Below are positions 24,222-35,568 of a DNA stretch of 64,000 nucleotides, in pieces. This DNA is from Symbiodinium natans (Eukaryota > Sar > Dinophyceae > Suessiales > Symbiodiniaceae). The stretch is from contig CAJNDS010002727.1 in assembly GCA_905221605.1 (NCBI GenBank), forward strand, positions 62,001 through 126,000, written 5' to 3'. The notes under the pieces were generated by a model. The model ran no database searches. It was not told the origin of the DNA and saw only the letters and a list, made by a program, of their open reading frames with translations. Within the stretch, counting starts at the first letter, position 1. The number at the start of each line of letters is the position of its first letter. Position numbers and translations under genes: made by a program.

Positions 24222-25083
24222 GCGTCAAGCCCTCGGCCTAAGATGCAACTGATACTCACGTCATTCTCGCGTCGACGGCTGCCAGAAGTACACACCAAAA
24301 CCTCTCAAAGCAAGTCGCAAAGCCCCCATCGCCAGGCACAGGCTTGAAATGGAGGTGCCTCGCAATGGCTAGGCGGCTTAGCACTCCACTTATTCACTCT
24401 CAGCCACCTTTGTCTCCGTCTCGCAACTGCTTTCCAACTGCTTTCCATTGAGGTCATCGTCGGGGGGCGGATATGGCCCGGCCATTTTCCACTGAAACAC
24501 GTTAGACCGAGCTGCTTTACACGTACTGCCCCGGATGGCTACAGAAACAAGAAAGACAATGGGCGCCTGAATGTCACAAAGAACGCTGTCAGCACCAGGC
24601 CTGTTTGGCTTGACAGTGGTGTGTGCAGCTGCGGCTCTATGGCATTGGATGGCATTGGCCTACGATTTTTTGCTGAGTACTAGTGGCTACTAGCGTATGA
24701 CAGAAGCAGCGCGGATCATCAAGCGCAGCAAGTCCAGTCATCTTACATGCTACTCGGGCCTGTCAAGGTCAGCGTCCAGAGAGCCCGGACCAACATGCCA
24801 AGTCATGCTGCCAGTTTCTTCTTCCCTTGTGACTTGTAAGGGCTTGGCATCTTAGATGCGAATATCAGCTGAATGCATGGCAGACTTGCGTGCAACAGGA
24901 TAGCAAAGTCTTGGCTACTGCGTTTGTACTTCAAGTACACATGATGAACTATGATCCAATGGCAGCGGCAACCTACTATTGATGGACGGCACCCTCATGT
25001 CAACTTCTTAAGCCCGGCGTGAGAAACTATTCAACAACCATTGAGTTACTCCAAGTTCTATAAGCCTGCAGTGTTTTGATTAA

Positions 25084-25470
25084 TCACCATCTGCAATCGA
25101 CATGGCCCATCAAGCCAGCAGCTATGCTCAGACAGCGCGTGCTACAGCCGAGCCTTCTCGGCAATCTCCCGAATATTAGAAAGGTTCCTGCCCAAAATAT
25201 ACCTGGGAACAGCACATGGCAGAGGTCGGGAATCAATCCAGGAAGTGCAAAAAGCAAGAGAAAGCTCAATGTCATGAAGCATCCAGGCCCCCCACCCAAT
25301 CTCCTCAATGTTGAAGGACATCTTTCTCCGTTTGAACTCAAGCTGCCTGTCTCAAGCGGCTCAACGTGTCTGCAGTCATAAGTGCCGGGCATGGACAGCG
25401 GGTTGACCCGCAGAGAACTGGAGGCTGCACACCACGTAAACAACCCATTCGTGCACAACACTTCTTGCAC
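25084..25470 (-). CDS. Membrane-protein exon
   Basis: An open frame of about 128 codons has a soluble N-terminal part with several cysteines and then two hydrophobic stretches (FMTLSFLLLFALPGLI and LFPGIFWAGTFLIFG). This predicts a hairpin of two membrane helices. The opposite strand is also open, so the call rests on helix-like hydrophobicity and strand context. No family is assigned. Confidence 0.33.
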   Translation of the reverse strand: MQEVLCTNGLFTWCAASSSLRVNPLSMPGTYDCRHVEPLETGSLSSNGERCPSTLRRLGGGPGCFMTLSFLLLFALPGLIPDLCHVLFPGIFWAGTFLIFGRLPRRLGCSTRCLSIAAGLMGHVDCRW

Positions 25471-25979
25471 TCATGCCCGTACAACTCCCTTGAAGGCCCT
25501 GTTGTCAATCTATGGCTGAGGGTCTGCCACTCCCTTTTAAGGCTTCGGGGCTTACCCGTCCCTGCTCACATTCTTCTCGGGTAGCCGGTGCTGTAGCAAC
25601 TCCAAAAGCAGGCGGGTGCGCAAACGCAAACGAGCCAACGCATGCTTCCTGACCTTCATAACACTATCAACCTGCTAAGCTGTCATGCACAAATCCTCCA
25701 AACCTGACAGCCAATCCAATTCATCCTTCACGGCCTCTGCGCAGCTGCTACAGCTTCTGGATCTTGACCCACCACGCGAACCTCGAAGCGGCCGCTTGAC
25801 CCGACTGCGTTCCTTCGTTTGCAAAATCCTGCAACTTCACCACGTCCAGGATGCAGTGCATCAGTGCTTTATGACATTGTCGATTTTTGGCAGTTTTCGT
25901 GGTGCGTTCGGCGTTTCGCCTGTCTCTGCATGCTCCTGTGAGGCGTCATCCACGACGAGCTCAGTGAGTGTTTCTTCAT

Positions 25980-26468
25980 CTACGGCTCGTGAATGTACGG
26001 TGACATTGCATTGCACTGCGCTGTAACGTGTTGAACTTGAGCTGAGGCTTCGAAAGCTAGGGCAGCATCAAGGGCCACCTTGCCTACAACACACCCGAAC
26101 CCGAACGTTGGCCGACGTGCAGGCCTCCTTCGAGATGTCAACGTCCCCAAGACGAGGGCCCGAACGGAAGGGACACGGGGGAGGGGGACCATGAAGAACG
26201 TACAAACCTCAACTATCTGGAGTCGGCTGTGAAATTCAGATTCAGTAAGATCTCTCTCAAACCCCTGGCGGGTGCTCCCGAATGCAGGTGGCTCACTGGG
26301 TGGTTCTCTGTACTTAAACGAGAGTGGCAAGCAACCATGAAAAAACGCCAGCTCATGGCAGCGCCAGATGGTCGTGCTTTGATACAAAGCGCAGCACGAC
26401 ACCCCTTCATCATGGCGTTGCGACGCGTTTTGTTGGATTAAGCTGCACTGCTGTTCACAGCATTTCAC
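25980..26468 (-). CDS. Unidentified open frame, 162 codons
   Basis: This is one of the longer uninterrupted frames in the window. It includes a hydrophobic LQIVEVCTFFMVPLP segment and a basic SRRRPARRP stretch. No domain or splice signal gives it an identity, and a 70-codon plus-strand frame (26229-26441) overlaps it. It is listed because frames of this length are rarely expected by chance at this base composition. Confidence 0.27.
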   Translation of the reverse strand: MKCCEQQCSLIQQNASQRHDEGVSCCALYQSTTIWRCHELAFFHGCLPLSFKYREPPSEPPAFGSTRQGFERDLTESEFHSRLQIVEVCTFFMVPLPRVPSVRALVLGTLTSRRRPARRPTFGFGCVVGKVALDAALAFEASAQVQHVTAQCNAMSPYIHEP

Positions 26469-26771
26469 TGAGCAACTAAGCAGCTATATTATGCATCGTG
26501 CAAACATGTGTGTGCATCCTGCAGATGCAAAAGTACAAATGCACACATGCTCATCAAATACTGCATGCAAACACATATGTGTGCATACATGATCATACAT
26601 GTACATGTGCATCAGTGGACGTATACAGGCTGTCGGCTCGGACTGGTTTCCTGTCTTCACAACTGTATCCACAACCCTGCAACTCAGCTGAAGTAGACTA
26701 AGTAGACCAGATGCTTCAAACGCCTTCCCAAGCTGAGCCTCTGGCAATGGCCTGGTTCCTCAGGGCTCTCG

Positions 26772-27143
26772 TCAAACATTTACATTCCCATGCTTTGCCA
26801 TTGGTTGAGATTTTGCTCGAGGGGGAGCTGTCGAGAACAATTCGAGGGCAATCCTCATGCACTTATGGATTGTCTCATAACGCGCTGTCCTCTGGTCTGG
26901 ACACCGGAGCACCTGCACTGGCAACTCTCGAGCAGCGGAAGTGTTCCATGGACCGCGTAGTAAACAGACATACAGTTCTGTATCCAAGGATTTATCCTTG
27001 AGAGCTGACTGTCCTGGGGCCTGTGATTTTGAAAAACAATGGTTTTGGAGGCCCAGAAACCATGTTGCAGAACAGCACTGGAGGTTGAGGGCCATCGAAC
27101 CCCGCAGCGACAGGTTGTTGGAGTCAAACTGCAGACGCTGCAC
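26772..27143 (-). CDS. Possible leucine-rich-repeat exon
   Basis: The beginning of the frame (VQRLQFDSNNLSLRGSM) fits the LxxLxxxxNxL pattern of leucine-rich repeats. A second part (DTELYVCLLRGPWN, KCMRIALELFS) is helical. Only one repeat is visible, so the family call is tentative; it could be the end of a longer LRR protein whose other exons lie to the right. Confidence 0.3.
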   Translation of the reverse strand: MQRLQFDSNNLSLRGSMALNLQCCSATWFLGLQNHCFSKSQAPGQSALKDKSLDTELYVCLLRGPWNTSAARELPVQVLRCPDQRTARYETIHKCMRIALELFSTAPPRAKSQPMAKHGNVNV

Positions 27144-27549
27144 AGTTCCTGGCTAACCTGGATGAGCCTCCCCCCAGGCTTCTGAGCAACTTAAATGCTT
27201 GTGAGCAAAACGTTGCTGTAGAAAAACAACTCCAACCAAGACTAAATGTTAAATGCGAACTAATTTATAGAGCGAATTTGACTCTTGAACCACTGGGATT
27301 AAGGAATCAAGCTTAAAGAGTTAGAGGCATCTCAGCCCATCACCATCTGGATATTGAAGCACCAACATTGTGACTCCTAAACCACTTGGATTTAAAGAAT
27401 CTAGAATCTCACCCTCCAGAGGTAGATTCTCCAGAGGGGGCGGGGGGTGGTGGTACCGTGCGGTGTTTAGTGAATAAGGCATTCCTTGAAGGTGTTCAGT
27501 GAATAAGGCTTCGGGGCCCGAAAATGACGAACATGATGGCACCACTTCC

Positions 27550-28070
27550 GTACATTCGCTTGGGGTTAAGGGTCAAACCTTATCCTTATACCTTATTCCT
27601 AATTTAATTTGTTCGGACTTTAGGGCCAATCCTTCTTCCTCTTTCGCGTTTAAGGTTTACAGACGTTTTCGTTTAAGAATTAATCGTGGAAAGGGACGGG
27701 GGTCGTTTTGTGTATTCATGTAAGATTTGGGGCTGGACCATATTCCCAAGTCCAAACCTTATACCTTAAGTAACTTAAGTGCCTGAATGTATTCTCATTT
27801 CGCCTAAGTTTTAGGGCCAGACTCTGTCTAAGGTTTAGGGCCAGACATTTTCGTCTAAGATTTGATCGGGAAAAGGAGGGACGTATATTCATTTAAGGTT
27901 GAGGGCCAAACCGTCTTCCTAAACTGACGGCCAAACCCTATTCTAAAATAACCTTGTTCGTTTAAGTTTTATGGCCGGACCTTAATGGTTTAAGCTGTAG
28001 ATGCGTAAGCCGTATTCGCTTAGGTTTAGGGCCATGCCTTGTTGCAGAAATGGCGCATTCTAATATGACC
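27550..28070. repeat. Degenerate TTTAGGGCCA repeats
   Basis: At least six imperfect copies of a GTTTAGGGCCAGAC-like unit lie at 27620, 27810, 27834, 27898, 27920 and 28022, mixed with TTAAGG and CCTTAT motifs. They contain the TTTAGGG telomere-type heptamer. The sequence between 27.2 and 28.1 kb has no supported gene. Confidence 0.65.
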
Positions 28071-28157
28071 TGATTCCTACACCTTAAAAAGATTAAGGTA
28101 CCCAGCGGGTCTTATCTTGCTATGGATCTTGTCTGGTTGGGGTACCACGAGTCTTGT

Positions 28158-28821
28158 CTAAGTTGGAAGACTGCGGGGGCAGTCAGACGTTGGAGAGGGC
28201 ACCGAAATCGGAATCGTTTGGAAGGTGGATCCCCGAACCACATGCCAGTTTGCAGACCACATCCTCCTAATTAGGTGATGCATCCTGGAAGATTGAACTG
28301 GATGGTTACGGGATTGTGCAAAAAAATTGAGAATGGGCTTGAACAAAGTCGCCGACCGCAAGCACGCAAGCTGACGCCCCCTGAAGTGGTGTTTACAACA
28401 AGCCGCAATCAAACGTGCTAGCATCTGCAGAAGCTCATTGCGAAAGGCACTGAGAACTGCGTCAGCGTCATGTGTGTGTGCACATTGCAACCTCATGAGG
28501 CCTTTTTGCAAACGACTCGAAACCTGCGTCCGGCCGATTGTGAATGGACCCGGTCGAGGCAACGCATGCCACCTCGATGCTAGACGAAACACGTGCAAAC
28601 CTCCTGTGGTGTCAGACTTCGCGAACACTACACAAAACACCTTTTGCTCCATGACCTGCAGCAATGCTTTTCTCCACAGAGTCTGGCCGTTGACCAAACA
28701 GCAATTGCGGCTTCTTGAATGGCTTGATAGGATGATGACAGCCAGGTACGTTTTCTGGAGATGGAAGCGTTAGGTGGTAGGGCTTTTGCAGTTCCATGAG
28801 CAATTCCTCAGAATGTCCCAC
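28158..28821 (-). CDS. Unidentified gene, two overlapping exon frames
   Basis: The first block (about 28800-28680) reads PYHLTLPSPENVPGCHHP. The second (about 28660-28300) reads QKVFCVVFAKSDTTGGLH, then HALPRPGPFTIGRTQV and a helical LSAFRNELLQMLARLIAA. The two frames meet near 28660, where a short intron or frame change is needed. The mix of beta-like and amphipathic helical sequence looks like a soluble protein. No family is recognised. Confidence 0.4.
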
Positions 28822-29336
28822 AGAAGACTAGCACTTGTAGGTCCGAGCTAGGCGAAAAGAAACCCTCTAAATTTCGAGCACAGCATGCTGTTGGACTGGA
28901 ACATCCACTCGAACTCGCAACTTACCTGGCTCGGTCTTGGGATGTCTTGGGGCTGAAGATGTTTTGTAATGTCCCAGGGCCCTCATCAGGGGTTCAGGGA
29001 TTTGCTGTGTTGGACAACAGAATGCACACAGTTCGGCACATGGAGCGGATCCAATATACCTTGCCCAAAATTAGTGCGCCGAGTCTGGGCGAGAGATACG
29101 CCGCGCCCATTACACCACAAGCTTAAGGCAACCAGGTCCCACCTTAGCTCCAATCGCCCCAGGCATGGTCACTTTTTTGGGAACAAAGTTTCACCGCAAG
29201 AGCGACTGTTAGCACCGGACTAGCTTCCCGGCAACATGAATCATGTCAGGCCTCGATGCTAACGTTGAGCTGGTCCTGTGCCACTGCACTCCATATACTC
29301 GATACATGCAGAGAGTAAGATGTTAGGCACCCAGCA

Positions 29337-30276
29337 CTAGACGGCATTTTGCAACAACCATGGAATGTATTTCTTCACCAGCTCAGCGAACAGGTCTATG
29401 CAGTCCATAGAACTCCAGACTGTATCAAATTGTGAGATAGCGTGAGAAGAAAGGACAAAAGGCGCACAAAAACAAAAAAGCCGAGCACTCTGCACCTTGA
29501 GGTCTTCCAGTCTCTTGCCAGACCTGAGCAACCAACGGATCTCGACGGTTCGTCCACGGTTTGTCGGACATCTCCACAGACTCCACAGCACGACAAGCAC
29601 AGATTTACCCCAGCACAGTATAATTGCTCTGCACAACAGTAACGCATTCCAACTTGCGCTAGCCATGCTGCCGAACACTGTCCTGCTCTGCTTCACTTTT
29701 CCAGAGGTGTCAACCACAACATTCTTGGGGGGCTCGCGCCTTCCCTGCCCCTGCCTTGTCTCAACCCACCCATATTTATATATATATATATATATATCGC
29801 TAAACAACCCTGTGCGACGCGGATCGCTGATGTGTCAGGATCTCTTTTGGGTGCAAAACTGCAAACCCGTCTTAAACTCACGCGGACTCTTGACAAGGCG
29901 CCCCGGCCGGCCAATGACCAGGTTCATGATGTCCATGTCCACCGTGAACTCGATCACCTTCCCTTCCTGCAGGGCATTGCAGGGCATTGCAGGGCATTGC
30001 GGCGCAGGTGACTTCTTTTGCAAGCCCTGCGAGCAACATCGTGCAACCACAACATTTGCGAACATTTGTCAACTGATGATTGTGCGGACTCCGAACTTTC
30101 ATGGGGCCGAGACATGCCCAACCGTCCTCGCGGGAGACGCCCTCTAAGCACGATAGGCGCTTCTCCTGGGTCATGCTGAACTTCGGACTTCGGATATCTT
30201 CATTGAAAATGCTGATGTCGGAAGCTATACAATGTTTAACTATTGTTGCACCCGTTTTAAAATCGTTGCCCGCCAT
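29337..30276 (-). CDS. Unidentified gene with clear final introns
   Basis: Four blocks follow in order: ASDISIFNEDIRSPKFSM (30.2 kb), KVIEFTVDMDIMNLVIG (29.95 kb), VVVDTSGKVKQSRTVFG (29.7 kb) and MSDKPWTNRRDPLVAQVW (29.55 kb). The last joins across a GT-AG intron (donor CAAG-GTGCAG, acceptor GATACAG) in phase to DLFAELVKKYIPWLLQ and the stop at 29337. The KPW near the end is reminiscent of glycogenin-type GT8 tails, but nothing else supports that family. A triple GCAGGGCATT repeat sits at 29970-30000 beside the second block. Confidence 0.47.
29776..29798. repeat. TA microsatellite
   Basis: A short run of TATATA in an intron-like part of the 29.3-30.3 kb gene. Confidence 0.8.
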
Positions 30277-30539
30277 TATGAGAGCATACCCGCAATTATG
30301 CGAAGTTGGCGGTGGGGGGGCCCGGGGATAAGAAACTCCGGAATTTTCTGGAATCCGGCTTTATGAAAATTCCTGTAAAAGTTCATTACAAAACAGGCCC
30401 CCAAACAATTTGCCAAGGGAGTAGCCCACGGAATGCCCTCTTTCGCTTTAGTAAATTGTTTCGGTTGCCTGCATTAATCCGCAGCCCCCCTGGCCAGGGA
30501 GCCAAGAAAGCCTGCCCCCCCACCCGTTCCCGTCATTCA

Positions 30540-31696
30540 CATGCTTCTTGCAAAGAAGGCACGAGCTCCATTTGGTGCGAGCGGCACCTGGCGATCTCGG
30601 ACAAGTTCCAAAAGTGCACCGAGTGCAGCAGTTTGCTCGCCCGGGCGACAGAGGTCCTACAGGAGACCACTTGATGCACAGAGACGGGCAGATTTTAAGT
30701 CAGCAGAACTGTCGGTATCTGTCGGTCCTGTCTCCAATGAGTTTCAGGACCAGACCTGACTTGTGGCTGTGTGCCCCCACGCCCAACAGATGGCACTGCT
30801 GCCGCAGCTGTTCCAGCCACTCCTGATGAGCACATACAAGAACATGCCCATATGGTAGTTGACATCGGCAGCAGGCCTCACCAACTACTCGAGGCTCAGT
30901 GTCCGCAGGCCCTGCAATTCCTGCTCGGCACAGCAGCAGACATGCTGTACTGGAAGCTTCAGACGAACCACTCTGAAACAAGAGATGAAGCCGAACTCTA
31001 CGAGAGCCATGCCGGCAGAAGATGCAGAGGAAGCATGCCGCAATGCATCAAGCCGCCTGGGCATTCGAGCACGGCCTCCTGAAGCGACATGGAGCTGACG
31101 GCCTCCGGGAGCGGTCAGCAGTGCACAGTTTGATGCAAACTGTCTTGGAAGCCAAGGCGAACATCATGGTGCAAGTATCCATTAAGTGAGTGCCTGATAG
31201 AGCCTTATAAGCTGAATCACTTCCCGCTATGCAGAATCCGGATCGGGGCTGGAATTTCTTACATTACGGGCCTTCGGCAGTGGCAAATCTAGCCCGAAAG
31301 CCGACATGATGCAGTAATTTTGTTGGGCTTCAATTGAACTTAGATGGAAGCCGTTCAAATCCATCCTCTAGAGAGCCCGCCAACAATATCTTGTTATAGG
31401 GAGGGCTTGATAATAATCGTTTTCATACCCTATGAAGGGACTAGACTGCCCCAGTGAGCCTTGAGTCTGTATCCGTCAAATGTTATACACTAGAACCTGG
31501 TTGAGCCTTCAGTCTGTATCCGTCAAACGTTATACACTAGTACCTGGTTGTAACGCAATCTTGCCTGAGTCTTTCCCGGCAGGCGGAGCTGCGCGTGGGA
31601 GACCAAGAGATCCTGTGCACGTTGAAGGCTTGGGAGTTTGGCTTGGGAAGCGCTGTGGCTCCGGGATGCTCAACCGTTCAAGGAACCATCCAGGAG
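30540..31696 (+). CDS. Plus-strand gene block
   Basis: Plus-strand helical peptides succeed each other: QQMALLPQLFQPLLMSTY (30.79 kb), LEAQCPQALQFLLGTAAD (30.9 kb) and AWAFEHGLLKRHGADG with VHSLMQTVLEAKANI (31.05-31.18 kb). An exon at 31583-31696 has excellent borders (TTTCCCGGCAG-G acceptor, GAG-GTCAGA donor) and reads RVGDQEILCTLKAWEFGLG. The minus strand is also open in the left part (LPYGHVLVCAHQEW), so only the last exon is firm. If right, this gene diverges from the one ending at 29337 and converges on the one at 31.9-32.6 kb. Frame changes in the left part need very short introns. No family is recognised. Confidence 0.37.
31456..31549. repeat. 47-bp tandem duplication
   Basis: Two adjacent 47-bp copies (31456-31502 and 31503-31549) differ at only three positions. 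Both include TCTGTATCCGTCAAA and TTATACACTAG. It lies between two plus-strand exons. Confidence 0.93.
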
Positions 31697-31862
31697 GTCA
31701 GACACCCCCTTCCCCCCCCCTCTCCCACGCCCCGCCGTCTTCGGCTAATCCGCTACCTTCCCCCTGCAACCCCCGCCCCACTCCACTGCGACCCTCCAAA
31801 GAGGAAGTGGCGACCTCGCCGCTGCCGCGGGACACCGACAAGGGCGGGTCGCGTAGCGTGAA
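31697..31862. repeat. GC-rich dispersed element, copy 1
   Basis: A pyrimidine-rich stretch (CCCCTTCCCC...) runs to CTACCTTCCCCCTG, then ACCCTCCAAA, CGCCGCTGCC and GGCGGGTCGCGTAGCGT. The same ordered blocks occur at 60545-60745, including the identical 17-mer at the end. It begins at a donor-like GTCAGA, so it may be an intron or a mobile element that carries one. Confidence 0.55.
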
Positions 31863-31899
31863 ACATCGTGAAACTTTGCAAGCTTTGCAGTACTTTGCA

Positions 31900-32600
31900 G
31901 TCCTCCTGGCGGCCTCTGCCCTCCTGAGACACGAGGAAGTATGGGCCACAGGCCGATCGCACAATGGCGGAGACGTAGCACGCCGGCTTCAAGGTCGATG
32001 CCGGAATCTGCACCTGCAAGAACACGGGTGCCACATGTGTTTTTCCTCCGAGCCGTGTACTTTAGTTTCACCTCAAGCTGTGCGCCTCCACCTTGTCATT
32101 CACCTTCACCCGCATTTGCTGCTCCTCCGCCTTGTCGCCGACCTTCGGCTTGCAAGGGAGCCTGACCTGGACAGAACAACAGCATGGAGCAGAGATGCTG
32201 TGCCAAGTACAAGATGCAGCAACACGGGCAGCTCATATGGCAGCTTCGCATGTCATTTGAATGTCCCTGGCCTGTGTCGCCTTTACCTCGAGCGGGCGGC
32301 CCTGCCATTGCCTCGGCGCTTCTTATAACCCGCGGTAGATATTGAAGAGCGGGCCTTCATCATCCTGCATCATTCCAACTTTTATTAACTGTTACCTGCA
32401 ACAAGCTCAGCTCCCCGCACAAGCACAGATCCTGGCGAAGACAGCCCACGGAAGGTAGTGATGAACCATTTGTCGGCCGAGTCGACCAAGGCTATCTCCA
32501 CCAAAGCCCCAACGAAGTCCGACACGAGCTGGGTCGGGGGCAACAGTGGCAAAGGTCTGCAATGTACGTCACTCATAGCATCACAAATCCACAGCGGCAT
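31900..32600 (-). CDS. Beta-rich protein, three candidate exons
   Basis: The first exon (to about 32395) reads LVSDFVGALVEIALVDS and KWFITTFRGLSSPGSV. The second (about 32150-32075) reads AEEQQMRVKVNDKVE and ends at a possible GC donor. The third opens after a good acceptor (TTCTTGCAG at about 32012) with VQIPASTLKPACYVS and CGPYFLVSQE; phases agree. Alternating hydrophobic residues suggest a beta-sandwich or barrel. No family is recognised. It would converge on the plus-strand block to its left. From 32.66 to 33.70 kb no gene could be supported. Confidence 0.45.
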
Positions 32601-33611
32601 CAGGCCTGGGCATCCCCATCCGACGAGTGATTACTCATGTTTACTCATGCTCAAGTGAGCGCCCGCTTGGCTGCACTGGCTGCATGGCTTGAGGATCTTG
32701 AGGGACGCCTGAGGTGAATTGAGGTCAAGCTAGGCGCCGGCTAAGTGTTCACTCCGCATTGCCACGATGCTAGCTTGGATATCTTGGAGTAGCGTTCCAG
32801 ATCGCAGCGTGCTCGGTACCACATCCGGCCTTACTCAGATGATAAAAATACTGACCGCTTCCGTGTTGCCTCGTTGTGGCTCTTTCCATCCTTGATCACT
32901 CCGCTGCGTCAAAGCAGTGATGATGCCTGCTTGTGTGCCATCATTTAAGGTTCGTCTGCTCCGTCGTTGACAGCCGGGCCGACTTTGACATTTACAGGTT
33001 GAGCACTAGATCCGGCTGGCAACCTGGATCAAACTGGCAATGGTTGCCAATGGTTGCCACAAGAAAGTCACTCTCTTCCACCTGTGCCCCACAGGTGATT
33101 CCAGAATGCCCCGTTGAGAAAAGTCAAAAAGAACCTTCCTTGTGCAGTTCGACATTAGACACTGGCCATCGACGATTTTGAGTTGCGAATGGAGGTATTA
33201 CCTAGGTGAGACATGCCGAGACATACGTTTCGCAAGTATCTGTTGGGCCAGACCTTTTCACACACCTTGACCATCCAAATTGGCAGAAATTGGGAGGGTA
33301 GCTTTCCGGTGCACCACCTCTATGTGTCGCTGGTAGCCCTATTGGTATTCCTCATGATCAGGCTTTCGTCATCTTGCCTGTCCTGCCGTCCAAAACTATA
33401 CAATATTTGTTGCAGCATAGTCGTTGCTCTGCAGGACAGATAAAAACCTTCTCGAAAGAGTGTCGCCTTCAATCGGAAGCGAATGGCAGCGGCACTTATA
33501 CAAATGTCAGCTATGTTCAGCTGCTTTCTTGTAACTCGCAGTCGACACAGCACTTGTCTGATCGGGGCAAACCTTATGCTTGTGACTCATGACTCATGAC
33601 CACAGAGATCG

Positions 33612-33622
33612 TTTTGGCTCAA
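33612..33622 (+). other. Partial dinoflagellate spliced-leader match
   Basis: TTTTGGCTCAA equals eleven bases of the 3' half of the conserved dinoflagellate spliced leader. No donor follows directly, so if real it would be a relic from a retroposed, trans-spliced mRNA. An eleven-base match can arise by chance in 64 kb. Confidence 0.2.
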
Positions 33623-33699
33623 TGGTGAGAATGAGCAAGCTCACAAAAGAGCACTTCCCCTGCAAGAGGAGTTTATGTGACAAGCACGTCTCGTTGGTG

Positions 33700-34542
33700 C
33701 TACATGGCCGAGATGTGAACGCGAATGTCATGGGATTTTAACTCAAGCGAGCACGCAGGCAACGTCGATTGTGACGACATCGCTGCTCGAGTCTTCTCGA
33801 AAGATTTCGAAACACAAGTACTGGATGGTAGTGACATGTAGTGACAATTGGTGCCCAGTGGATGCTCAGCAATGTCCCAGCAACATCTAACATCACCTTT
33901 TGGTGAGTCAAGCTGTGAGACATACCGAGACCTACAACTGTTTAAACATTGGAGGCGCGAGCTGCAAGAGTTGGGGTGCAACTTGGAAGGTACTCCCTGA
34001 GCACCCTGAGATCTGAACCATCAAGAATATCACTTCCGGTACTTCAGATTCGGGTGACTGCTCGGTCCTCATGTGTGCGTCAGACACCGCTCTCCAGTAT
34101 TCAGTTCGATGACTGCTGAAAGAGCCTGCAGAAGGCAGGAGACTCGAATCACGCTAGAATTCTCGTGTAGCTTCCAACGTGTAAAGACATGGCCTCGCTG
34201 ATTGTCTGCAACGTGTCTGTTGTTGACCCATCCGAGTTTCTCATCAGAAGCGCGCCCTCCTTTCGGCATTTGGCACAGGCTGCGACGGTGCTTCTAAAAG
34301 CTTCGCATGGTAGAGGGATGTAGAGGGTAAACCACGCCACGATGCAGCGCAAAGCTCAGACCAATAACATGACCCTCTGAGGCCTTCAATGTCATGAAGT
34401 TGGCAACCACCTTTTCCTGCATGGGGCATTGAGCAACAGATACACAGAAAGCTGGAGATTGGCTTGAGCTGCCCGAGCTGCCCGCCACCGTCTCCGAGGT
34501 GCCATAGTCAAGCTCAAACGATGCATAAGCACCTGGAGGCAT
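33700..34542 (-). CDS. Unidentified gene, three candidate exons
   Basis: A Met-led block at 34542 reads ASFELDYGTSETVAG, then QEKVVANFMTLKASEG and GLSFALHRGVV, ending at a GTTTAC donor-like site. An acceptor (CTTTTAG) leads to KGGRASDEKLGWVNNRH and GHVFTRWKLHENSSVI. A third block at 33.95-33.70 kb reads SPKGDVRCCWDIAEHP. The glycine/serine-rich start and beta-strand pattern suggest an extracellular or lectin-like fold, but no signature is present. A strong plus-strand acceptor-like tract (CTTTTTTTTCAG) at 34655-34670 has no convincing exon behind it. Confidence 0.42.
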
Positions 34543-35568
34543 CGTTCAGCCGAGCGGACAATCCGACATTTCTTTTGGGAGATTCGGTTGTGCAAGGCAC
34601 GAATTCCTCAAAGGAAACTTAGTTCCATCCTTCTAACGGGCTTTCCATGGCTTTCCTCTTTTTTTTCAGGCTGGGACCTACAGTACTTTTGCAGTCAACA
34701 TGCACCGGGCCAGGCCTGAATCCAGATGCATCTGCGTCTTCTGAACGAAATTGATCTTGTCCATGTGCACAAGCTCGAGTTGCGCAGCTGGCCGAGGCTC
34801 AGAAAGGCTCACAGGTCACACTACTCTCAATTCAGGCTGGAGACACCTTCCGAGACCTTTACGCCGCATGCCCTCTCCACTCTCCGCCTCTCCATCCTAT
34901 CTTTCCTCTTCCCGAAGTTCTGCGATGTGACCTAGCTGGTAGCAGGTCTGAGACGCAAGCCACTGAAGCCAATGCCTTTGTGACATTCGGCGGTTGCCTG
35001 CATAAAGCTCAGATGTCACATCGAAATGGTGGAATTGGGCGTTGTCGCGCAACTAAGTAAACTAAGGAGACCTTTCCATTGCTGCAGCTTTGCCTTCACG
35101 GTGAAGTGCAGGGTTTGGTCGCAGCACATGTAGCCATTCATCCACTCCTGCTGAGGAAGCACAGGCTGATCTCACGAGAGGAGGGGGCCGGCTTTGGACG
35201 TTTCGTCTTCTTTTACCAATTGCTTTCACTGCTTTCTGTGGCTTTTGAGTTTCAGCTTGGGGGGTGGGGTCTATTCGCGTCGGGTCGGGTTCGGTGGGGT
35301 GGGTGGGGACAACAACACCTGGCGTGTGTTGACGTCAATGCCGCAAACGCACCCACGCTCGAACCATGATCATGCCCATGTTGCCACACCAACAAACGCA
35401 TTCATGCCGGAAGAACGGTGGGGACGTCCATGCTGCGAGCCCACGGGACGATGACAAGGTCCACGCGAGCGCCGGATATCGCTTGATTTCATGCTCAAGT
35501 CGTCACGCATGCGTCAAAACATTGGCACTGTAAAGAAAGCAACAAGCCTGTAAGCAACAACTGTTTCC

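Noticed and set aside
29337-30276. Assignment to the glycogenin/GT8 family
   Set aside because: Only a KPW followed by an aromatic-rich C-terminus matches; the DxD and Asn-Gly blocks are absent, so the gene is left unassigned.
31480-32328. 282-codon plus-strand frame, the longest in the window
   Set aside because: It runs through the 47-bp duplication, the poly-C element and exons better read in other frames or on the other strand, so it is an accidental fusion of non-coding sequence.
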